Source: Salinicoccus sp. YB14-2
GTDB taxonomy: Bacteria > Bacillota > Bacilli > Staphylococcales > Salinicoccaceae
NCBI RefSeq assembly: GCF_001265075.1
Contig: NZ_LFKO01000002.1
Span: forward strand, 142,152 to 206,151
Direction of reading: 5' to 3'
DNA length: 64,000 bases
Below the pieces are notes generated by a model. It was not told the origin of the DNA. It saw nothing but the letters and a program-made list of their open reading frames with translations, and did no database searches. Below are positions 20,647-30,041 of the stretch, one piece after another. Within the stretch, counting starts at the first letter, position 1, and each line of letters opens with the position of its first letter. The position numbers were made by a program, and so were the translations under genes.

Positions 20647-21651
20647 ATGAAAAAAGTTGCGATAAATGGCTTGGGAAGAATAGGTAGAATGGTATTCAGA
20701 ATTGCATCGGAATCTGAACATCTAGAGGTTGTTGCAGTCAATGCAAGCTATCCTGCTGAAACACTTGCCCATTTAATTAATTATGATTCAACTCACGGGA
20801 AGTGGCAGAAAACGGTTGAGCCAAAAGTGGGTGCCCTTGTAGTTGACGGTCATGAGGTGAAGATCACGAGTGATCGTAACCCTGAAAATCTACCATGGTC
20901 GGATTTGGGGATAGATTTTGTATTTGAGGCGACTGGCAAATTTAATAATGAGTTGGGCGCTTCCGGTCATATTAAAGCCGGTGCCAAAAAAGTCGTCCTG
21001 ACTGGCCCGACCAAAGGCGGAAATGTTCAGACTGTTGTCATGGGTGTCAACGATGAAACGTTGAGTGTGGATGATTACAATGTGTTTTCAAATGCATCAT
21101 GTACAACGAACTGCCTAGCGCCTGTAGCAAAGATTTTAGATGATGAGTTCGGTATCAATAATGGATTGATGACAACAGTCCATGCGTATACTAACGATCA
21201 GAAAACAATAGATAATCCCCATAAAGATCTGCGCCGTGCACGTTCAGCGGCAGAAAACATCATACCGACTTCGACAGGGGCGGCTAAAGCGCTCGGAGAA
21301 GTACTGCCTCAGCTGAAAGGTAAACTTGACGGCCTGGCACTTCGTGTACCGACGCCGAACGTTTCATTAGTGGATCTGGTTGTTGATCTGGATAAAGAAG
21401 TGACTGCTGAAGAAGTGAACAGCACATTTGAAAAGTATGCAGACGGCCAGATGAAGGGTGTACTCGGCGTTACATATGAACCGCTTGTATCAAGAGATTT
21501 CAATACGGATCCAAGAAGTTCAATCATCGATGCAAGCCTGACGATGGTCATGGATGACAACAAAGTTAAAGTGCTCGCATGGTACGATAACGAGTGGGCA
21601 TATTCGAAGCGTACAGTTGAACTTGCAGAAAAGATTGCAGGAGAACTTTAA
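20647..21651 (+). CDS. gapB: Glyceraldehyde-3-phosphate dehydrogenase, GapB type
   Basis: 334 residues with the NAD(P) fold INGLGRIGRMVFR (7-19), the catalytic cysteine in SNASCTTNC (about 149-157) and WYDNEWAY near the end. The start (KKVAINGLGRIGRMVFRIA...) and its place between coaE and nrdR match the gluconeogenic GapB of Firmicutes, which favours NADP. This agrees with the malic enzyme nearby as an NADPH-linked, C3/C4-growth gene. AAAGGAG precedes the ATG; a TATACT (20606-20611) could be its -10. Confidence 0.92.
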   Translation: MKKVAINGLGRIGRMVFRIASESEHLEVVAVNASYPAETLAHLINYDSTHGKWQKTVEPKVGALVVDGHEVKITSDRNPENLPWSDLGIDFVFEATGKFNNELGASGHIKAGAKKVVLTGPTKGGNVQTVVMGVNDETLSVDDYNVFSNASCTTNCLAPVAKILDDEFGINNGLMTTVHAYTNDQKTIDNPHKDLRRARSAAENIIPTSTGAAKALGEVLPQLKGKLDGLALRVPTPNVSLVDLVVDLDKEVTAEEVNSTFEKYADGQMKGVLGVTYEPLVSRDFNTDPRSSIIDASLTMVMDDNKVKVLAWYDNEWAYSKRTVELAEKIAGEL

Positions 21652-21658
21652 TCGGCAG

Positions 21659-21690
21659 AAAGGCTCAGAACAATGTTCTGGGTCTTTTTT
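21659..21690 (+). terminator. Intrinsic terminator after gapB
   Basis: AAAGGCTCAGAACA pairs with TGTTCTGGGTCTTT, including two G-U pairs, followed by T residues. Confidence 0.75.
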
Positions 21691-21761
21691 ATTTTCTTTA
21701 GTATAGAGAACGAATAAAATTTGATATAATAGAGTAAATTCTTTAAAAGAGGTGATCGTTT

Positions 21762-22235
21762 ATGAAATGTCCACAATGTCAGCATAGTAATTCCAAAGTG
21801 ATTGATTCACGCCATACGGACGAAATGTCTACAATCAGACGACGTCGCGAGTGTGAAAGTTGTGGATTTCGCTTCACTACATTCGAACGTGTTGAAGTTA
21901 CACCTCTGGTCGTTGTAAAAAAAGATGGTACAAGAGAAGTTTTCAATAGGGAGAAAGTCCTTGCCGGGCTCCTGCGTGCATGTGAAAAGCGGGCCATTCC
22001 ATATGAAGAACTCGAGAAACGCACGGATAAAGTCGAGGCAAACTTAAGAAATCTGAACAAAGCGGAAATTTCTTCAAATGAAATCGGGGAGTTTGTCATG
22101 AAGGAACTGATTTCGCTGGACCAGGTGGCATACGTACGGTTTGCATCAGTTTACAAGGAATTCAAGGATATAGATCAACTGATGGAAACATTAAACCAGT
22201 TGACAAAGGGCAGTAATAACAATGAACATCAATAA
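21762..22235 (+). CDS. nrdR: Ribonucleotide reductase repressor NrdR
   Basis: 157 residues. The N-terminal zinc ribbon CPQC (3-6) ... [12 protein letters not shown] is followed by an ATP-cone (about 49-139; [20 protein letters not shown]). NrdR senses ATP/dATP and represses ribonucleotide reductase operons. It leads nrdR-dnaB-dnaI, which ties dNTP control to replication initiation; its end overlaps dnaB by 14 bases. A TATAAT sits at 21725-21730; AGAGGTG is the ribosome site. Confidence 0.96.
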   Translation: MKCPQCQHSNSKVIDSRHTDEMSTIRRRRECESCGFRFTTFERVEVTPLVVVKKDGTREVFNREKVLAGLLRACEKRAIPYEELEKRTDKVEANLRNLNKAEISSNEIGEFVMKELISLDQVAYVRFASVYKEFKDIDQLMETLNQLTKGSNNNEHQ

Positions 22236-23571
22236 CCGCCTGAAACCGAATACTGAATTCATAGCGTACCGTCCGATGACTTTAAGCCGGGATAATATGG
22301 AAGTAATCAATGAACTTTATTTGCCGCTCATTGGTGCGGACACGACCATGACGTACATTTACATGTTCGAATCCACAGAGCATTATGATCCGCTGACCAC
22401 CCGTTTCCATAAAGAGTTCATGGATGCATTAACCATATCACTTTCCGATCTGATGGACCGGTTTAAGAAACTGGAAGCGATCGGTCTGATGAAAAGCTAT
22501 GTATCGAATCATACACACGAAGATTTGTTTGTCTATGAACTTTTGCTGCCGCTCGATGCCAGAACATTTTTAACAGATCCGATGCTCAGCATGTATCTGT
22601 ATGGTAAAGTGGGCAGTGCACAGTACAAAATAAAAAAAGAACGGCTGATGTATCCGGAACTTCCGGAAAATATTTCCGAAGTGACGATGAAATTTACCGA
22701 TGTCTTCAATCATCATAACGACAGCAGCTATACACTGCCGGCTGAAAACTTCAAAGGTCAAACAGTTTCAAGGGGAATCAATGTCGATGTGGATGATTTT
22801 GATTTTGACGTATTATTCACCCATTTGAAAGGGACGATTATTGACCGGAAGTTTTTTACGAAAGACATTCGGATGCTTATCGTCAAATTGAGTGTACTGT
22901 TCAATCTGAATGCGTATGACGTGAAGAATATACTTTTGAAAGCGACGTCGAATTATCACGGCATCGATGAAGCAAAGCTGAAATATGAAGCGAGGAAATA
23001 TTTCCAGGCCGAATCGAAACAGGTCAGCCCCGTTCTCGAGAAAAAAGAGAAAAAGGCAGACAGTGAGCCGGAACAAGAAGACAGAGAATACATCAAGATG
23101 CTGCATGAAACGAACCCGATCGACAGGCTGAGGGATTTAAGAAATGGCGCCCCGACAGACGTCGATTTGAAGCTTGTGACGGATATCATTGTGAATACGC
23201 CTTTAAATCACGGTGTCATCAATATACTGCTCGAGTATGTATTTTTGAAAATGCAGGGTGAACTGCCCTATAATTACACGATGACGGTTGCGAACAACTG
23301 GGTTGAAAAAGGTTACCAGTCTGCAGAAGAGGCCGTTGAATCCATCAAAGAGTACCAGGAGCAGCAGGAGAAGCGGAAGAAAAGATATCTGCCTTCAGAA
23401 CGACAGGGTGAACAGACACCTAAATGGATGTCAAAAAGTCAGCGTCAGCCCGAAAAGAAAGATGAAGAGACGGTACAAAACGAAAAGAAACGAACAAATC
23501 AATCACAGAAAACTGCGAAAGATGACCCGGAACTGCAGAAGATGATTGAGGACTTTAGAAAAAACAGGTGA
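22222..23571 (+). CDS. dnaB: Replication initiation/membrane attachment protein DnaB
   Basis: 449 residues, close to the Firmicutes DnaB helicase-loading partner (not the helicase). The N-terminal winged-helix part (about 1-150) is followed by a DnaB/DnaD-type helical domain near 300-395 ([35 protein letters not shown]) and a charged, probably disordered tail (about 395-449). It helps load the replicative helicase at oriC with DnaD and DnaI. The overlap with nrdR and the AGGTG at its end serving dnaI indicate coupled translation. Confidence 0.92.
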   Translation: MNINNRLKPNTEFIAYRPMTLSRDNMEVINELYLPLIGADTTMTYIYMFESTEHYDPLTTRFHKEFMDALTISLSDLMDRFKKLEAIGLMKSYVSNHTHEDLFVYELLLPLDARTFLTDPMLSMYLYGKVGSAQYKIKKERLMYPELPENISEVTMKFTDVFNHHNDSSYTLPAENFKGQTVSRGINVDVDDFDFDVLFTHLKGTIIDRKFFTKDIRMLIVKLSVLFNLNAYDVKNILLKATSNYHGIDEAKLKYEARKYFQAESKQVSPVLEKKEKKADSEPEQEDREYIKMLHETNPIDRLRDLRNGAPTDVDLKLVTDIIVNTPLNHGVINILLEYVFLKMQGELPYNYTMTVANNWVEKGYQSAEEAVESIKEYQEQQEKRKKRYLPSERQGEQTPKWMSKSQRQPEKKDEETVQNEKKRTNQSQKTAKDDPELQKMIEDFRKNR

Positions 23572-23575
23572 TAGT

Positions 23576-24502
23576 ATGGAGCCGATTAACCAATTCATTA
23601 AAAACAATAAAAAAATAGAGCGGAACAATGAGCGTATTTATCAGGAACTGATCCAGAATCCTAAAATAATGGAACTGATCAATGATGAAGAAAATCCTCT
23701 CACCGCTTCGATGATCAAGAACGATCTGATCACTTTGAAGCATTATGCCGATCAGCCGTCCGAATGCAAAGAGAACAGTGAAGGACAATGTGAAAACCAT
23801 CCCGACGGCTATATCATCAATATTGATATCCGGAACGGCCGTGCAAACATGTTTTATACACCATGCCCGATCAAAGTCAGAAACGACGAATTTATAAAAA
23901 GAGAAAATCTGATCCAGTCCTATCACGTGCCTGAAGATATTAAAAATGCCACATTCGATACAATATATCTGGATGACGCATCCAACCGGAATGTCCTTTT
24001 GAAAAAGGCGATTCAGGTGACAGATGCGGTGGCATCGGAGACAAACTACCGCGGTCTTTATATTCACGGTGAGTTCGGTATCGGCAAGTCCTACATTCTC
24101 GGGTGCATCGCCAATGAACTGAAAGAAAAGGCTGTATCATCACTGATTGTCTATGTACCCGAAATTCTACGCGATTTGAAAGCGGGTTTCCGTGACGGTA
24201 CGACGGATGAAAAATATAATCTGATCAAAAATGCGCATGTGCTGATTTTGGATGACCTGGGTGCCGAAGATGTGACACCGTGGGCGAGGGATGAAGTCAT
24301 CACCGGCATACTGCATCACCGCATGGTGCAGAAACTTCCAACTTTCATCAGCTCCAACTTTTCGATTGATGATCTGGAATACCGTTATGCCAGAACGAAA
24401 GAGAACGGCATTGAGGAAACGAAAGCGCGCCGGATGACCGAACGGATCAGGGCATTGTGCGAAGAAGTACAGATGACTGGAGATAATTACAGAAACAGCT
24501 AG
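23576..24502 (+). CDS. dnaI: Primosomal helicase loader DnaI
   Basis: 308 residues from ATG 23576, preferred because AGGTG at 23566-23570 is well placed; an in-frame start at 23546 lies inside dnaB. The N-terminal helicase-binding region carries zinc-ligand candidates (SECKENSEGQCENH). The AAA+ domain follows with Walker A GEFGIGKSY (about 170), Walker B VLILDDLGAE (about 227) and an arginine finger region (ARRMTERIRAL). It loads the hexameric helicase. Confidence 0.94.
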   Translation: MEPINQFIKNNKKIERNNERIYQELIQNPKIMELINDEENPLTASMIKNDLITLKHYADQPSECKENSEGQCENHPDGYIINIDIRNGRANMFYTPCPIKVRNDEFIKRENLIQSYHVPEDIKNATFDTIYLDDASNRNVLLKKAIQVTDAVASETNYRGLYIHGEFGIGKSYILGCIANELKEKAVSSLIVYVPEILRDLKAGFRDGTTDEKYNLIKNAHVLILDDLGAEDVTPWARDEVITGILHHRMVQKLPTFISSNFSIDDLEYRYARTKENGIEETKARRMTERIRALCEEVQMTGDNYRNS

Positions 24503-24505
24503 CTA

Positions 24506-24534
24506 TTGCATTAAATTTTTCTATACAGTATAAT
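24506..24534 (+). promoter_or_regulatory. thrS promoter
   Basis: TTGCAT (24506-24511), a 17-base spacer and TATAAT (24529-24534) begin four bases after the dnaI stop and feed the T-box leader. Confidence 0.7.
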
Positions 24535-24540
24535 TAGTTT

Positions 24541-24780
24541 ACAAATTTCATTAATTAAATTCCAAGGACAAAACACTTACGGATTTTTCAAAGAGAGCAC
24601 ATCATCTGCTGAAAGATGTGTATTAAACCGTTGGATGTCACTACCTTCTGATTTGCTGATTAATACCCAGCCGGCATGGTCCGTTATCACTTTACTTGAG
24701 ATGATCAGTATTTGTATATCATGAATCAGGGTGGTACCACGGTTATATCCGTCCCTCTATTATTATAGAGGGGCTTTTTT
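24541..24780 (+). promoter_or_regulatory. T-box riboswitch controlling thrS
   Basis: The leader carries the T-box sequence AGGGTGGTACCACGG (24728-24742), which forms the antiterminator that pairs with the acceptor end of uncharged tRNA. It is followed at once by an intrinsic terminator: CCCTCTAT (24753-24760) with ATAGAGGG (24765-24772), then T residues to 24780. Upstream sequence has the length and purine-rich tract (AAAGAGAGC) expected of stem I. ACC at 24643-24645 is a plausible threonine specifier codon, but the fold was not computed. Uncharged tRNA-Thr would raise thrS transcription. Confidence 0.9.
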
Positions 24781-24805
24781 ATTTTATTAGGAGAGGATGA
24801 GTCAA

Positions 24806-26737
24806 ATGGTAGAAGTAATTGATATTAAATTCCCGGATGGCAACAGTAAAGCGTTCAATTTCGGCGTCACTGCCGAAGAAGTTGCATCGTCCATCAGCCC
24901 GGGTCTAAAAAAAGCGGCTGTAGCGGCAAAAGTGAATGGTGAAATGTACGATTTAAGACGACCGATCCAAGAGAGTGCCGACATCGAATTATTCACTAAT
25001 AAAAACGATGAGGGGCTCGAGGTGCTCAGACACTCGACTGCCCATTTGATGGCGCAGGCGCTGAAAAGACTTTACGGTGATGTAAAGTTCGGTGTCGGTC
25101 CTGTAATAGAAGAAGGATTTTATTACGACTTTGATATGGACGACAGCATTTCTGAGGAAGATCTTCCTAAAATTGAAAAGGAAATGCAGCGGATCGTGGA
25201 TGAGAATGTTGAGATCGAAAGACGCGTACTTTCCCGCGATGAAGCAAAAGAGCTGTTTCAGGATGATCCCTACAAACAGGAATTGATTGAAGCGATTCCG
25301 GCAGATGAGAACGTCTCTGTATATTCACAGGGTGAATTTACCGACTTGTGCCGCGGTGTCCATGTCCCTTCAACTTCCAAAATAAAATCATTCAAGCTTT
25401 TATCGACTGCCGGTGCATATTGGCGCGGGGATTCCGATAATAAGATGCTGCAGCGGATTTACGGTACAGCTTTCTTCAACAAGAAAGATTTAAACGCGTA
25501 CCTTGAACTGCTGGAAGAGCGTAAAGAACGCGACCACCGAAAGATCGGCAAAGAGATGAAACTGTTTGAAAACAATCAGCTGATTGGTGCAGGGCTGCCT
25601 TTATGGCTGCCGAATGGTGCCACAATCCGCCGTGAAATCGAACGTTATATCGTCGACAAGGAAGTCGCGCTCGGCTATGATCATGTGTATACACCGATCA
25701 TGGCGAACAGTGACCTTTACAAAACAAGTGGTCACTGGGATCACTATCAGGATGATATGTTCCCGCCGATGACGGTGGGTAACGAAGACCTGGTGCTGAG
25801 ACCGATGAACTGTCCGCATCACATGATGATTTATAAAAATGAAAAGCATTCATACAGAGAATTGCCAATCCGTATCGCCGAACTCGGCATGATGCACCGT
25901 TACGAGGCAAGCGGTGCTGTGAGCGGCCTGCAGCGTGTGCGCGGCATGGTATTGAATGATGCGCACGTTTTCGTCCGCCCGGACCAGATCAAAGAAGAAC
26001 TGATCCGAGTAGTGGAACTGATTCAGGAAGTTTATAAGGATTTCAACTTGAACGATTATTCATTCCGTCTGAGCTACCGTGATCCGGAAGATAAGGAAAA
26101 ATATTTCGATGACGATGAAATGTGGCAAAGAGCGGAGGAGATGCTGAAAGAAGCAGTGGACGACATGGGCCTTGAGTATGTCGAAGCAGAAGGTGAAGCG
26201 GCGTTTTATGGACCGAAGCTCGATGTACAGGTGAAGACGGCGCTCGGCAAGGAAGAAACGTTGTCAACAGTACAGCTGGACTTTTTATTGCCTGAACGTT
26301 TCGATCTGACTTATATCGGAAAAGACGGCGAGGAACACCGTCCGGTCGTCATCCACCGTGGTGTAGTGTCGACGATGGAACGCTTTGTCGCATTTCTGAC
26401 TGAAGAGTATAAAGGCGTGTTCCCGCTGTGGCTCGCACCTCAGCAGGTTGAAATCATCCCGGTCAATCTTGACCTTCATTATGATTATGCAAGAAGTGTC
26501 CATGATGAGATGAAATCACAGGGCATCCGTGTCCACATCGATGACCGCAATGAAAAGATGGGCTATAAAATACGTGATGCACAGATGCGTAAAGTCCCTT
26601 ATCAGGTTGTCATCGGTGATAAGGAAATCGCTGAAAGTGAAGTGAACGTACGTAAGTACGGTGAAGAAGCACAGAATACATTTGACAGGGAAGAATTCCT
26701 ATGGTCACTGATCGATGAAATTAGACTTAAAAAATAG
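24806..26737 (+). CDS. thrS: Threonyl-tRNA synthetase
   Basis: 643 residues. Order: N-terminal TGS domain (about 1-62, [10 protein letters not shown]), editing domain with [11 protein letters not shown] (about 73) and the CRGVHV metal motif, class II core with motif 2 ([20 protein letters not shown]), zinc ligands such as the MNCPHH cysteine, motif 3 ([17 protein letters not shown]), and an anticodon-binding domain. An ATG at 24797 is in frame but too close to the AGGAGAGG ribosome site; ATG 24806 gives [12 protein letters not shown], as in relatives. Preceded by a T-box. Confidence 0.96.
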   Translation: MVEVIDIKFPDGNSKAFNFGVTAEEVASSISPGLKKAAVAAKVNGEMYDLRRPIQESADIELFTNKNDEGLEVLRHSTAHLMAQALKRLYGDVKFGVGPVIEEGFYYDFDMDDSISEEDLPKIEKEMQRIVDENVEIERRVLSRDEAKELFQDDPYKQELIEAIPADENVSVYSQGEFTDLCRGVHVPSTSKIKSFKLLSTAGAYWRGDSDNKMLQRIYGTAFFNKKDLNAYLELLEERKERDHRKIGKEMKLFENNQLIGAGLPLWLPNGATIRREIERYIVDKEVALGYDHVYTPIMANSDLYKTSGHWDHYQDDMFPPMTVGNEDLVLRPMNCPHHMMIYKNEKHSYRELPIRIAELGMMHRYEASGAVSGLQRVRGMVLNDAHVFVRPDQIKEELIRVVELIQEVYKDFNLNDYSFRLSYRDPEDKEKYFDDDEMWQRAEEMLKEAVDDMGLEYVEAEGEAAFYGPKLDVQVKTALGKEETLSTVQLDFLLPERFDLTYIGKDGEEHRPVVIHRGVVSTMERFVAFLTEEYKGVFPLWLAPQQVEIIPVNLDLHYDYARSVHDEMKSQGIRVHIDDRNEKMGYKIRDAQMRKVPYQVVIGDKEIAESEVNVRKYGEEAQNTFDREEFLWSLIDEIRLKK

Positions 26738-26738
26738 T

Positions 26739-26767
26739 TTGACAAAATGAGGTTCAGCCTGTATAGT
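26739..26767 (+). promoter_or_regulatory. infC-rpmI-rplT promoter
   Basis: Consensus TTGACA (26739-26744), a 17-base spacer and TATAGT (26762-26767). The -35 begins two bases after the thrS stop. Confidence 0.85.
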
Positions 26768-26774
26768 ATTAAGA

Positions 26775-26925
26775 GTTGATAAGAACGGACAAGAAGAAGC
26801 TCCCGCTTCTCACCCGCAAGCGCAGAAATGTTGTGAACGGGTTTCAGAAATACAGAACATACGAATGAATATGTTCAGTGTATTTATGGAGATAGGCGGG
26901 CGCATGTATATGCGGCCGCCTTTTT
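26775..26925 (+). promoter_or_regulatory. infC leader with terminator (L20-leader-like)
   Basis: The 5' leader of infC-rpmI-rplT is about 170 bases and has several paired segments (GAAGCTCCCGCTTC; ACCCGCAAGCGCAG with the later AACGGGTTT). It ends in a GC-rich hairpin, AGGCGG (26894-26899) to CCGCC (26916-26920), followed by five T. Position and layout match the L20 leader of Firmicutes, in which free L20 promotes premature termination so that the operon is autoregulated. Assignment is by position and terminator; no covariance search was possible. Confidence 0.8.
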
Positions 26926-26956
26926 GTTCGTCTTAAATATTATGGAGGTGTCAAAG

Positions 26957-27478
26957 ATAGCAAAAGACCAAACAATCATCAATGATCGTATTCGCGCTAA
27001 AGAGGTTCGATTAATTGCACAAGACGGTGAACAAGTCGGTGTTAAACCGACGAAAGAAGCTATGGAAATGGCAGAACGTGTGGAATTGGATTTAGTGTTG
27101 GTTGCTCCAAAGGCTAAACCGCCTGTTGCCCGTATTATGGACTACGGCAAGTACAAATACGAACAGCAGAAGAAAGAAAAAGAAGCACGTAAAAAGCAGA
27201 AAGTCATCAATCTGAAAGAGATCAGACTATCACCGACGATCGAAGAGCATGATTTCAATACTAAATTGAAGAATGCGAAAAAATTCATCTCTAAAGAAGA
27301 TAAAGTAAAAGTTTCCATCCGCTTCCGTGGCCGTGCAATCACTCACAAAGATATCGGTCGTAAAGTATTGGAACGTTTTGCTGAAGAGCTTAAAGATGTA
27401 GCGACAATAGAACAGAGACCTAAAATGGAAGGTCGTTCGATGTTCCTGATTGTTGCACCAATTGTAGAAAACAAATAA
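26957..27478 (+). CDS. infC: Translation initiation factor IF-3
   Basis: 173 residues. The N-domain (about 1-75, [12 protein letters not shown] ... [14 protein letters not shown]) and C-domain ([31 protein letters not shown]) are intact. IF-3 checks start-codon pairing on the 30S subunit. The best start is ATA at 26957: GGAGG (26944-26948) is eight bases upstream, and the product then begins x-A-K-D-Q, matching the I/M-S-K-D-Q start of Bacillus IF-3. The ATG at 26942 and GTG at 26948 overlap the ribosome site. A near-cognate start is known for infC elsewhere and allows autoregulation. First gene of infC-rpmI-rplT. Confidence 0.93.
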   Translation: MAKDQTIINDRIRAKEVRLIAQDGEQVGVKPTKEAMEMAERVELDLVLVAPKAKPPVARIMDYGKYKYEQQKKEKEARKKQKVINLKEIRLSPTIEEHDFNTKLKNAKKFISKEDKVKVSIRFRGRAITHKDIGRKVLERFAEELKDVATIEQRPKMEGRSMFLIVAPIVENK

Positions 27479-27499
27479 CTAATCCCGGAGGTCAATAAA

Positions 27500-27700
27500 A
27501 TGCCTAAAATGAAAACACACAGAGGTTATGCTAAACGTGTAAAGAAAACTGGTACAGGTAAATTTAAGCGTGGCAGAGCATTTACTAGCCACCTTTTTGC
27601 GAACAAATCGACTAAACAGAAGCGTCATTTAAGAAAATCAACATTAGTTGCGAAATCAGATTCTAAAAGACTTAAACACTTACTGGCAAAAGCTAAATAA
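27500..27700 (+). CDS. rpmI: 50S ribosomal protein L35
   Basis: 66 residues, very basic, starting [24 protein letters not shown], the L35 signature. It lies 21 bases after infC with a GGAGG site and is followed by rplT, the universal order. Confidence 0.97.
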   Translation: MPKMKTHRGYAKRVKKTGTGKFKRGRAFTSHLFANKSTKQKRHLRKSTLVAKSDSKRLKHLLAKAK

Positions 27701-27727
27701 TTACATTTTTTCAAGGAGGAATAAACG

Positions 27728-28087
27728 ATGGCACGTGTTAAAAACGGTCTAACGTCACGTAAAAGACGTAAAAAAGTATTAAAACTAGCAAAAGGGTACG
27801 TTGGATCAAAGAGTACTCTATACAGAACGGCGAAACAACAAGTAGTTAAATCAGGTCAGTATGCATACCGTGACCGTAAAACGACAAAACGTGAGTTCAG
27901 AAAATTATGGATCACACGTATCAACGCAGCAGCACGTCAAAACGACATCAGCTACAGCCGTCTGATGAATGGCCTTAAAATAGCAGGTATCGATGTAAAC
28001 AGAAAAATGCTTTCAGAAATTGCAATCGCTGACGAAGCGGCATTTGCTGAACTGGCAACTAAAGCAAAAGACGCTTTAGCTAAATAA
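27728..28087 (+). CDS. rplT: 50S ribosomal protein L20
   Basis: 119 residues, basic, with the L20 pattern [36 protein letters not shown] and a folded C-terminal part. It binds 23S rRNA early in assembly. As in Bacillus it probably also binds the operon leader to shut down its own synthesis. It has an AAGGAGG site and ends at a strong terminator. Confidence 0.97.
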   Translation: MARVKNGLTSRKRRKKVLKLAKGYVGSKSTLYRTAKQQVVKSGQYAYRDRKTTKREFRKLWITRINAAARQNDISYSRLMNGLKIAGIDVNRKMLSEIAIADEAAFAELATKAKDALAK

Positions 28088-28112
28088 TTAATATAATATA
28101 TAGATATTGAAT

Positions 28113-28142
28113 CCCCGCTGAACAGATGCAGCGGGGGTTTTC
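28113..28142 (+). terminator. Intrinsic terminator after rplT
   Basis: CCCCGCTG (28113-28120) pairs with CAGCGGGG (28129-28136) and is followed by a T-rich tail. Confidence 0.88.
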
Positions 28143-28179
28143 TTATGGCGTATTAAGGAGGGAAGGGGCTGTCGCCTGT

Positions 28180-28505
28180 CGATTCGATTTGATACTGACG
28201 AGTCCACCTCTCAAATCGAAATTGGAGGCTGATTTCGATTTGAAAGCATGATATGAGCAGGTGTGATCGAATTGCGATGCTGATTTCGATTTGAGCTGAT
28301 GGAATGTCTGGTCCAAATCGATTTTGAATGGCTAATTCGATTTGAATGACAATTTCGGCTGTCTGAAATCGATTTAGACCCTGGAATTCGATTTGCGAGC
28401 ATGATATAAGAAGGTGTGATCGAATTGCGATGCTGATTTCGATTTGAGCTGATGGAATGTCTGATCCAAATCGAATTTGAATGTCTGATTTTGATTTGAA
28501 GTCGA
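28180..28505. repeat. Degenerate repeat array with 153-bp period
   Basis: Two near-identical copies of about 105 bases start with GCATGATAT at 28246 and 28399, exactly 153 bases apart. Inside and around them, TCGATTTGA or its complement TCAAATCGA, exact or with one or two changes, recurs about a dozen times on both strands. The region lies between the rplT terminator and a broken VOC gene. The 153-base period is a multiple of three, so both long minus-strand frames stay open, but there is no ribosome site and the peptide is just the repeat read out. No CRISPR layout, terminal inverted repeat or transposase is visible. Confidence 0.7.
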
Positions 28506-28565
28506 GCGTATCGAAGTGACTGATTTTCGGCAAGATCTGAATGAAGTGACTTTTCAATATAAGAT

Positions 28566-28859
28566 GTCAGATTCCATATGCTGGATGTCAATCCCAAGTC
28601 GGGTTTGAAAGCGCCTGATCCTGAACATCCGAATACGATATAGTTCAATATTACTGTGCCTGATATAGAAAGCACATACATAAAGGCATTGGATTCAAGA
28701 TGTACGGAAGTGCCGGGGTGGACAAAGATAACTGATTTTGGTGTACCCAACGCCATTTTCATGGACCCTTTCGGCTATATGTGGATGTTGCATCAAGTGC
28801 ATAGGGGAGTCAGCTTTGAAGAACGGGTGAAGATCTGGGAAACAATGATGAACGACTGA
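28566..28859 (+). pseudogene. Remnant of a VOC/PhnB-like (glyoxalase-fold) gene
   Basis: The frame from 28566 reads as the C-terminal two thirds of a VOC protein: F-H-M-L-D, PDPEHPNTI, then TAG at 28641-28643 where relatives have tryptophan, then FNITVPDIEST, FGVPNAIFMDPFGYMWMLHQVHRGVSFEERV to a stop at 28859. The 5' third is absent; a stop at 28560 and the repeat array lie there. So the gene lost its start and gained a nonsense codon. GTG at 28656 could open a 67-residue frame but has no convincing ribosome site. Confidence 0.8.
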
Positions 28860-28901
28860 GACGGATGACCGGCAGTTTACTATAAAAATTGAAGATTAAT
28901 C

Positions 28902-28939
28902 AAAAGCGGCTGATCATCATATGATGTCAGCCGCTTTTT
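28902..28939. terminator. Bidirectional terminator
   Basis: AAAAGCGGCTGA (28902-28913) pairs with TCAGCCGCTTTT (28927-28938), with CATCAT/ATGATG extending the stem. T residues follow on both strands. It serves the VOC remnant on plus and the mph-like gene on minus. Confidence 0.85.
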
Positions 28940-28956
28940 ACTGCTTGGGTTACAAA

Positions 28957-29859
28957 TCACTTTTGACCTAGCATCTCTTCAGCCATCTTCCGGTATTCTT
29001 CAAGCCCTGAAGATTCGGCGAACTCGGCTATGGTGATTGCCTGTGTGTCCAGCAATGCGATAATATGTGTTTTTATTCCCGTCCATATGTATCCACCGGC
29101 TTCTCTGTAACATCCGATCAACTCATCCAGCTTATCTTCACCGAAAAGTAAATAAAAAGCAGTAAAGTCGTTGGCAGGATCTGAGACTTTGGCTTCAGTC
29201 CAGTCAATGATGCCGGTGACGTGATGATCAGAATCAATCAGTGTGTGCCCCGGAAACAGGTCCCCATGAATCACAGCAGTTTTCTCAGGCCAAATTTTAT
29301 CGTTCTCTACCCAGCACATCCACTTATCCCAAAGTTTCTCACTCACTTCAAAATTACTATTCACCTTATCCATACGGCTTTTCATCGAAATCCTGATTTC
29401 CTCACCTGTATAAACTGTCATGCCTGTTTTACATGCTTGATCCACAGAAATCCCGTGCAGGGCAGCGAGAGACTGGCCAAAACTTCTAACATAGTTTTCC
29501 GGCACAGCCTCTTTTTTGAAAACCCAATTTTCTTCCCCGGTATCGGCAATGGTGGTCACCGCAGGGGCATTTTCCAATTTTTGATAAGCGATCAGATCTT
29601 CCTCAAATATTTCCCAAAAGGGCACTTCGAACGTGTTTTGAGAAGTTGCGATGAAATCCAGTACATTTTTCTCCAAACCGGTTTTTTCAAATACATCTTT
29701 TCGTCTGGGCAGACGGAGCACCCAATCCTGTTTTGAACCATCTTCTGCAAATACAACTTGAAAATCAAGTCCCATATCTACAAACTCCAATGAGTCTGCT
29801 GCCAATTCAAGGTCATATTTACCAGCAGTATCCAACACTTCTTTAATTCTTACATCCAT
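28957..29859 (-). CDS. Macrolide 2'-phosphotransferase homologue (Mph family)
   Basis: 300 residues, the length of Mph(B)/Mph(C). It matches the family closely: LDFQVVFAEDG and WVLRLPRR (ATP-binding N-lobe), DLIAYQKL, PENYVRSFGQSLAALHGI, and the catalytic loop HGDLFPGH (about 197-204) with the DFG-equivalent IIDWTEAKVSDPANDF. Mph enzymes inactivate macrolides with GTP. The aspartate of HGD and the IDWTE acid are present, so it looks active. Of several in-frame ATGs, the one at 29859 has an AGAAGG site at proper spacing. Monocistronic. Substrate range is inferred. Confidence 0.88.
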   Translation of the reverse strand: MDVRIKEVLDTAGKYDLELAADSLEFVDMGLDFQVVFAEDGSKQDWVLRLPRRKDVFEKTGLEKNVLDFIATSQNTFEVPFWEIFEEDLIAYQKLENAPAVTTIADTGEENWVFKKEAVPENYVRSFGQSLAALHGISVDQACKTGMTVYTGEEIRISMKSRMDKVNSNFEVSEKLWDKWMCWVENDKIWPEKTAVIHGDLFPGHTLIDSDHHVTGIIDWTEAKVSDPANDFTAFYLLFGEDKLDELIGCYREAGGYIWTGIKTHIIALLDTQAITIAEFAESSGLEEYRKMAEEMLGQK

Positions 29860-29943
29860 ATCCATCATCCTTCTAAAGACCAGAAATTTTATTCTACCTT
29901 AAATATATCCTAATTGATTAATCAATAAAAGGCATAAGTGTGA

Positions 29944-29960
29944 TATAGCTTTTAGCTATA
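29944..29960. promoter_or_regulatory. Palindrome before MetE-like operon
   Basis: TATAGCT (29944-29950) and AGCTATA (29954-29960) form a perfect dyad with a three-base centre, in the divergent gap between the mph-like and MetE-like genes. The AT-rich form resembles LysR-type binding sites, but no LysR gene is nearby. Confidence 0.45.
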
Positions 29961-30041
29961 ACAAGTTATAAATAAATACTGTTATTCTATATCCTGGAAG
30001 CATGGTAGTATTTATCTAATACAAAAATTGGAGTGGTAGTC

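Noticed and set aside
28180-28505. Array considered as a CRISPR
   Set aside because: The repeat is long and imperfect, units are not separated by unique spacers of fixed size, and no cas gene is present.
28153-28762. Two long minus-strand frames (134 and 183 codons) across the repeat array
   Set aside because: They are open because the 153-base repeat has no stop in these frames. No ribosome site, no known domain, and one runs antisense into the VOC remnant.
29221-29736. 171-codon plus-strand frame inside the mph-like gene
   Set aside because: Antisense to a gene with intact catalytic motifs; no independent support.
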